From a bacterium (lineage in GTDB: Bacteria; Planctomycetota; J058; JAJDCP01): DNA of 18,049 bases. The notes beneath the pieces were generated by a model that was not told where the DNA came from, searched no databases, and saw nothing but the letters and a program-made list of their open reading frames with translations. How positions within the stretch are numbered: the first letter of the stretch is position 1; each line of letters begins with the position of its first letter. Below are positions 14,330 to 18,049 of the stretch, piece after piece. The stretch covers positions 1-18,049 of the forward strand of contig JAUIEM010000193.1 of NCBI GenBank assembly GCA_030428695.1, given 5' to 3'. The translations under genes were made by a program, and so were the position numbers.

Positions 14330-14388
14330 CACGCGGCCAGAGGTTGACACTCCTCCTCGCCGCGTGCCGTCATGGGAGGCCATGACGG
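14330..14388. terminator. Two adjacent hairpins after the DUF1963-like gene
   Basis: CACGCGGC (14330-14337) pairs with GCCGCGTG (14359-14366), giving an 8-bp stem with a 21-nt loop. Directly adjoining, CCGTCATGG (14367-14375) pairs with CCATGACGG (14380-14388), a 9-bp perfect stem with loop GAGG. No uridine run follows beyond a distant TTT, so intrinsic termination is possible but not typical. The position between convergent genes fits a bidirectional 3'-end element. Confidence 0.4.
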
Positions 14389-14627
14389 GAGAGCTGGTTT
14401 GCAAGGAGCGTGCCAGTCGCGATTCCCGCGCAGCGCCGTGCCCGGCCGCCAGGCGACGGCTGACAGGTGCCATGCGGGGGTTTACAGGGCGGGTTCGGGG
14501 TCTGGCTCGCGGGGTTTCAGGGAGGCGTCGCGGGTCCAGGAAGCGCTGCGGCGAAGACGACCGCAGGTGCGCAGGGCGCGCGTAGGCCACGCGCTCTCCT
14601 TCGACCAGGCGACCTCCGTCCGCCCCC
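14389..14627. other. Intergenic stretch without a supported gene
   Basis: About 240 bases between the hairpins and the stop codon of the minus-strand HEAT gene. A short plus-strand frame (ATG at 14382, ending at 14585) encodes an Arg-rich peptide with no family features and starts inside the second hairpin, so I do not call it. No promoter, repeat or RNA was recognised. Confidence 0.5.
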
Positions 14628-16643
14628 CTACCCGCCGAGCCAGCGCTCCCAGGCTTCCAGCGCCTCCAGGTTGGCACCCTCGAGCGGGCGGAAGGGGTCG
14701 AAGCCGTAGCTCTCCCCGGCCGTCGCCTGCAGGCAGCGCAGCGCGCGCACGACGTCCTGGCGTGCGGCGGGGCGCCGATCGCGCAGAAGCACGCGCAAGA
14801 CCGCGTCGCCCTCCCGGCTGCCGAGCCGGCACAGGGCGAGCGCCGCCTCGACCCGCAGCGCGGGGTCGTCGAGCAGCCCGACGAGATGGGGCACATGGGC
14901 CGGGTCGTCGAGCAGCCCGAGCAGCCGCACCGGACGACGGGAGTCGGCGGAAGCGCCGGACGCGAGCCAGGCCTCGACCGCGGCGCGGCTGGGGAGGCTG
15001 CGCAGTGCCGCGGCGAGGGCCTCCAGCTCCGGGGGCTCGGCGCCGGGAACCCGCGCCAGGAGCGCCCCGACCAGCTCCTCCGGGTCGTCCCAGCTGCCGC
15101 GCGCCAGCGACCGGGCGGCGGCGGCCCGCACCCGGAACCAGGGATCGTCGAGCGCGGCGCGCAGGGGCTCGCGGGCCCGGGCGCCGGCGGTGCCGAGCGC
15201 CTCCGCGGCCGCCAGGCGGGCGGCGGGCTCGGCCTCGAGCAGGCGGAGCAGGGCCTCGAAGCTGCCGGGGACGTCCGGCGCGAGGCCGTACACGCGGGCC
15301 GCGAGCAGGCGCGCCCGGGAGCCTTCGGGCAGGGTGCGGGCGAGCAGGGCGCGGGCCGCCTCGTCCGGGGAGGCGCACAGCACCTGCACCGCGAGGCTCT
15401 CGCAGCCGGGGTCCTCGAGCAGGCCGATCGCGACCGGCAGCAGCGCCGCGACCGGATGCGCGGTCAGGGCCCCCAACGCCGCCGCGCGCACTGACGGCTC
15501 AGCGCTCTCGACGCCGGCGGCGATCGCCTCACTGTCCCCGGCGTCCAGCAGGCCTCCGGCGCGCAGGCTGGAGAGCTGCGCGAAGGCCTCGGCGCGCAGG
15601 GCCGTGCGGGGGCTGTCGAACAGCGGCGTCAGCGCGCTGCGCAAGGCCGGCTGGGCCTGGTGCCGCGCGGCGAGGGCGGCGGCGGCCCGCAGGGTGGCGA
15701 GGGCGACGGCGTCGTGCTCCGCGCCGACAGCGGCCGAGACCACGGTCGGCACATGCCGCGCCGCGCCGAGGCTGGTCAGCAGGCTCTGGAGCTCGCCGGC
15801 GAGCGCGGCGGGCAGCGGAGCCAGGGCCGCGAGCAGCGGGTCGACGTCCGGCGGCTGCCCGATCTGCCGCAGGCCCGCGAGGGCGCGCCGCCGGATCTCG
15901 AGCTCGGAGCTGGCGAGCTCGCTCCACAGCTGCTCGAGGGCCCACGCCGGGCGCTCCCCCGCGAGGGCGGCCAGGGCCGCGCTGCGCACCTCATCGTCCG
16001 GGTCGGACAGGGCCTTCCGGCGGGCGCGCTCGCGGTAGACCGGGGAGGTCTCGAGCACGCCGTACAGGTACAGGCGCAGCTCGCTCTGCGTCTCCCGCCC
16101 GAGCTGCTCGAGGAAGACGGGCAGCGCCCCCGCCGGGTCGAGGCCGTGCAGCTGCCCCGCCGCGTGCCGCCGCACCTCGGCCGAGCCGTCGTCGCGCAGG
16201 GCCCGCGCGGTCAGCTCGGCGACCGAGGCGAAGCCCAGCGTGCGCAAGAGCGCGAGCACCGCGATCCGCACCTCGGGCTGCTCGGAGCTCTCGAGCAGCC
16301 CGGTGATCCGCGCGGAGCGTTCGAGGAACAGCGAGCGCAGCTCGCGCAGCGCCGCCCGCGCGAGGCTGCTGTCGCCGCCGGTGTCGTGGAAGCGCCAGGC
16401 CCGCAGCAGCGCGTCGAGGGCTCCCGGAGCCGGCACCGTGCGCAAGGCGGACAGGGCCGCGCCGGCGAGGGTCGGACCTCCCTCGGTCGCGACGGTGTGC
16501 AGCGCGGCGATGTCCTCGGCGGTGCCGCGCCGGGCCCACTGGGAGATGTCGGCGAGGGTCCAGTCATCCGCCCACAGGCTCACGGTCAGCAGTACGCCGA
16601 CGGCGAGCGCCCGAAGCTTCCCCCAACCTCCTTCCCGCCGCAT
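14628..16643 (-). CDS. Exported HEAT-repeat protein
   Basis: 671 residues. The N-terminus is a Sec-type signal: basic M-R-R-E-G-G-W-G-K-L-R, a hydrophobic stretch A-L-A-V-G-V-L-L-T-V-S-L (12-23), then A-D-D after a likely cleavage site. The remainder is a long array of helical HEAT/Armadillo-like repeats with recurrent D-D/P-x-x-x-V-R-x-A-A-A-x-A-L signatures (for example near 211-226, 388-396, 510-522 and 614-627). It has no enzymatic motif and should act as a periplasmic or surface scaffold. The ATG overlaps the stop of the preceding gene by one base (TGATG), and there is no separate strong ribosome site, so translation is probably coupled to the membrane-anchored pseudoprotease. It is convergent with the DUF1963-like gene. 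The repeat call is sure; partners are unknown. Confidence 0.85.
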   Translation of the reverse strand: MRREGGWGKLRALAVGVLLTVSLWADDWTLADISQWARRGTAEDIAALHTVATEGGPTLAGAALSALRTVPAPGALDALLRAWRFHDTGGDSSLARAALRELRSLFLERSARITGLLESSEQPEVRIAVLALLRTLGFASVAELTARALRDDGSAEVRRHAAGQLHGLDPAGALPVFLEQLGRETQSELRLYLYGVLETSPVYRERARRKALSDPDDEVRSAALAALAGERPAWALEQLWSELASSELEIRRRALAGLRQIGQPPDVDPLLAALAPLPAALAGELQSLLTSLGAARHVPTVVSAAVGAEHDAVALATLRAAAALAARHQAQPALRSALTPLFDSPRTALRAEAFAQLSSLRAGGLLDAGDSEAIAAGVESAEPSVRAAALGALTAHPVAALLPVAIGLLEDPGCESLAVQVLCASPDEAARALLARTLPEGSRARLLAARVYGLAPDVPGSFEALLRLLEAEPAARLAAAEALGTAGARAREPLRAALDDPWFRVRAAAARSLARGSWDDPEELVGALLARVPGAEPPELEALAAALRSLPSRAAVEAWLASGASADSRRPVRLLGLLDDPAHVPHLVGLLDDPALRVEAALALCRLGSREGDAVLRVLLRDRRPAARQDVVRALRCLQATAGESYGFDPFRPLEGANLEALEAWERWLGG

Positions 16644-17875
16644 CAGAAGTCCCGCAGCAGCTCGACGAAGACCGCCGCGACCGCCGCCGCGCGCTCGCCG
16701 TCGTCCGCCTCACAGGGGCTGGCGACCGCGACCACCGTGCCCGCCGGACCGAACAGGGGAGCACCCGCGGCGCCGCCCGGCCAGCTGCCGCTGGCCCGCA
16801 GGGGCCGGTCGGGGGTCGGGCTGCGCGCGACGTGCCCGCGGGCGAAGGCGAGGGCCTCCGCGCCGGGGAAGATCGCCGCGAGCGGCTCCGCCAGCGCCGG
16901 CGGCGCCCCCGGCGGCAGAGGAGGCAGGGCGGCCCCGGCGGTGTCGACCTTGAGCAGGGCGATGTCGGCGGCGGCGCTCCCCTCCTCCATCGCCTCGGCG
17001 ATGCGCTGGCGCACCACCGCCAGGCGACGCCCGTCGGCGTCCTCGGCGAACAGCGCGCCACCGGCGCGGAACGCGCTGCGCAGGGCCTCGAGCGCGAGGC
17101 TGCCGCTGGTCGCGAGCACCCCGTCGGCGCGCACGCAGAACGCGCTGCCGAGCACCCTCTCGGCGCCGTTCTCGACGAGGATCAGCCGGAACAGCGACGG
17201 CTCGATCGCCGCCGGGATATCGGTGAACGCGACCTCGTACGGTTGCCGTCCCGCCTCGCGCAGACTCTCCCGCAGCGCGCTCAGCTCGTCCTGCCAGCGC
17301 GCGGCGAGGGCCTCGAGCTCGGCGTCGAAGGCGCTGTCCAGGCCGCGGAGCTCGGCGTCGAGCGAGGCGATCAGGGCCTCCATGCCCTCGAGCGTGCGGG
17401 CCTGGGCTTCACGCAGCGCATCGAGCTCGTCCTGACGCGCGGCGAGAGCCTGCTCCCGCTCGGCCCGCAATCCAGCGCCGAGGGTGTCGAGCCGCCCGTC
17501 CCAGCGCAGGGCGAGCGCGTCGAGGGCGGTCGCGAGCGCCTCCTCGGCCAGCCGAAGGCTGTCCGCCGTCACCGCCAGCCGCTGCTCGAGGGCGTGCACC
17601 CGCTGCTGCCAGCGCTCGCGCACCGAGGCCGCGGCGCCGAGGGCGACGTCGAGCGACTCCGCCCAGCGCCGCTCGAAGCGCGCGAGCGCCGCGCCGGTCA
17701 GCTCCTCGCCGTGCGTGCGGGCGAGCACGCTCGCGGAGTCGGCGGCCTGCTCGATCCAGCCCTGGCGGTCCTCGCGGGGGCGGTGGGGGAAGGCTTCGCG
17801 CCAGACCGCGTGGCCGAGCAACCCGGCCACGAGAAAGGCGAGGGTCAGCGTGACGCGATCGTTGTTTCTCGCCAT
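16643..17875 (-). CDS. Membrane-anchored coiled-coil protein with degenerate trypsin/HtrA-like domain
   Basis: 410 residues from the ATG at 17875, which has GGAGG 5 nt upstream (an ATG 11 codons earlier lacks this). Residues 8-25 are one membrane segment, with the C-terminus probably outside. Residues 55-210 are an Ala/Glu/Leu/Arg-rich coiled coil. Residues 225-405 follow the HtrA-type serine protease pattern: V-L-G-S-A-F-C-V-R-A-D-G-V-L-A-T-S (241-257), A-D-I-A-L-L-K-V-D (303-311) and G-A-A-G-A-P-L-F-G (368-376). The catalytic Asp304 position is kept, but the His position is Ser259 (T-S-G-S-L for T-N-N-H-V) and the nucleophile Ser is Ala370 (G-A-A-G-A-P for G-N-S-G-G-P). It should therefore be an inactive, binding-only fold. 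It is co-transcribed with the exported HEAT protein, suggesting an envelope complex. Confidence 0.8.
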   Translation of the reverse strand: MARNNDRVTLTLAFLVAGLLGHAVWREAFPHRPREDRQGWIEQAADSASVLARTHGEELTGAALARFERRWAESLDVALGAAASVRERWQQRVHALEQRLAVTADSLRLAEEALATALDALALRWDGRLDTLGAGLRAEREQALAARQDELDALREAQARTLEGMEALIASLDAELRGLDSAFDAELEALAARWQDELSALRESLREAGRQPYEVAFTDIPAAIEPSLFRLILVENGAERVLGSAFCVRADGVLATSGSLALEALRSAFRAGGALFAEDADGRRLAVVRQRIAEAMEEGSAAADIALLKVDTAGAALPPLPPGAPPALAEPLAAIFPGAEALAFARGHVARSPTPDRPLRASGSWPGGAAGAPLFGPAGTVVAVASPCEADDGERAAAVAAVFVELLRDF

Positions 17876-17891
17876 CGATTCCTCCGCCCGG

Positions 17892-17921
17892 ATTGTCGGC
17901 CAGCGCACCGGCCGCTGTCAA
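17892..17921 (-). promoter_or_regulatory. Sigma-70-type promoter of the pseudoprotease/HEAT pair
   Basis: On the minus strand a perfect TTGACA (17921-17916) is followed by 18 nt and GACAAT (17897-17892, 4 of 6 matches). Transcription would begin near 17885, only a few bases before the GGAGG ribosome site and about 10-15 nt before the ATG at 17875, giving a very short leader. Confidence 0.5.
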
Positions 17922-18031
17922 TCCTCCGGGCGGTGCGAAGGGCTCAGAAGCGCTGCAGGCTGCTGGCGATCGGGCCGTGGGAGTCAGACACCTGCGATCG
18001 CAGCGCTGGCTGGCTGACTATGAGCCCGCTT

Positions 18032-18049
18032 CCTCCGCGTGGGCGGAGG
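18032..18049. other. Hairpin at the window edge
   Basis: CCTCCGC and GCGGAGG form a 7-bp perfect stem with loop GTGG at the last 18 bases. It may be the terminator or the coding end of a gene beyond the edge. On the minus strand two frames are open from the edge, stopping at 18019-18021 and at 17944-17946; neither can be confirmed as a C-terminus. Confidence 0.35.

Noticed and set aside
14364..14585. Short plus-strand frame of 73 codons after the DUF1963-like gene
   Set aside because: Arg-rich, no family features, and its start region lies within the second hairpin; insufficient support.
13259..14896. In-frame extension of lpxK to 901 codons
   Set aside because: It crosses the lpxK promoter and runs antisense to the DUF1963-like gene; LpxK homology begins only after the GTG near 13258.
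14372..16306. Arg/Pro/Gly-rich plus-strand frame of 644 codons
   Set aside because: Composition is typical of the antisense frame of a GC-rich HEAT gene; it starts inside a hairpin and has no domain.
16643..17875. Active HtrA/DegS protease
   Set aside because: Catalytic His and Ser positions are Ser259 and Ala370, so hydrolysis is not expected.
17922..18049. C-terminus of another minus-strand gene entering from the right edge
   Set aside because: Two frames are open from the edge but each is too short to identify, and neither shows a motif.

Overview
High-GC (roughly 70 %) bacterial chromosome segment from a Gram-negative, LPS-making, pilus-bearing lineage. The evidence is the lipid A kinase LpxK, the heptose-pathway enzyme HldE, a WaaF-type heptosyltransferase, two PilT-family retraction ATPases and a PilZ (c-di-GMP) protein. 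The abundance of HEAT-repeat proteins, unusual multidomain fusions and a creatininase-family protein suggest Planctomycetota or a similar deep-branching, domain-shuffling phylum such as Myxococcota. That assignment is an inference. No rRNA, tRNA, insertion sequence, phage gene or CRISPR array was recognised.

Layout. At the left edge is a partial creatininase-family gene (minus), divergent from a small orphan lipoprotein gene (760-1311, plus). Next comes a three-gene minus-strand cluster (4823 down to 1277): a tyrosinase/polyphenol-oxidase-like dicopper protein with a long N-terminal beta-rich extension, a small HEAT-repeat protein, and a HEAT-like/SCO1-like fusion. SCO1 relatives are copper chaperones or thiol redox proteins, so this looks like a compact copper-oxidase module with its own maturation factor. 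I consider it the best candidate for an undescribed system here.

The centre (13258 down to 4934) is a tightly packed seven-gene minus-strand operon: lpxK, a deoxyhypusine-synthase-like gene, hldE, a SIS/zinc-ribbon/PilZ fusion, a PilT with a long N-terminal extension, a canonical PilT, and a waaF-like gene. Junctions are ATGA overlaps, one 89-bp overlap, or gaps of 1-24 bp. A good sigma-70-type promoter (TTAACA-17-TATTCT) lies just upstream of lpxK. The operon joins lipid A and inner-core heptose synthesis to type IV pilus retraction, with a predicted c-di-GMP-binding protein in the middle.

On the right, a plus-strand DUF1963-like, cysteine-rich protein gene (13541-14314) converges with a minus-strand pair (17875 down to 14628). 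The pair encodes a membrane-anchored coiled-coil protein with a trypsin/HtrA-like fold that has lost its catalytic His and Ser, and an exported 671-residue HEAT-repeat protein. Their junction is a TGATG stop-start, so they are probably made together. The last ~130 bases hold the promoter of that pair and a hairpin at the window edge.
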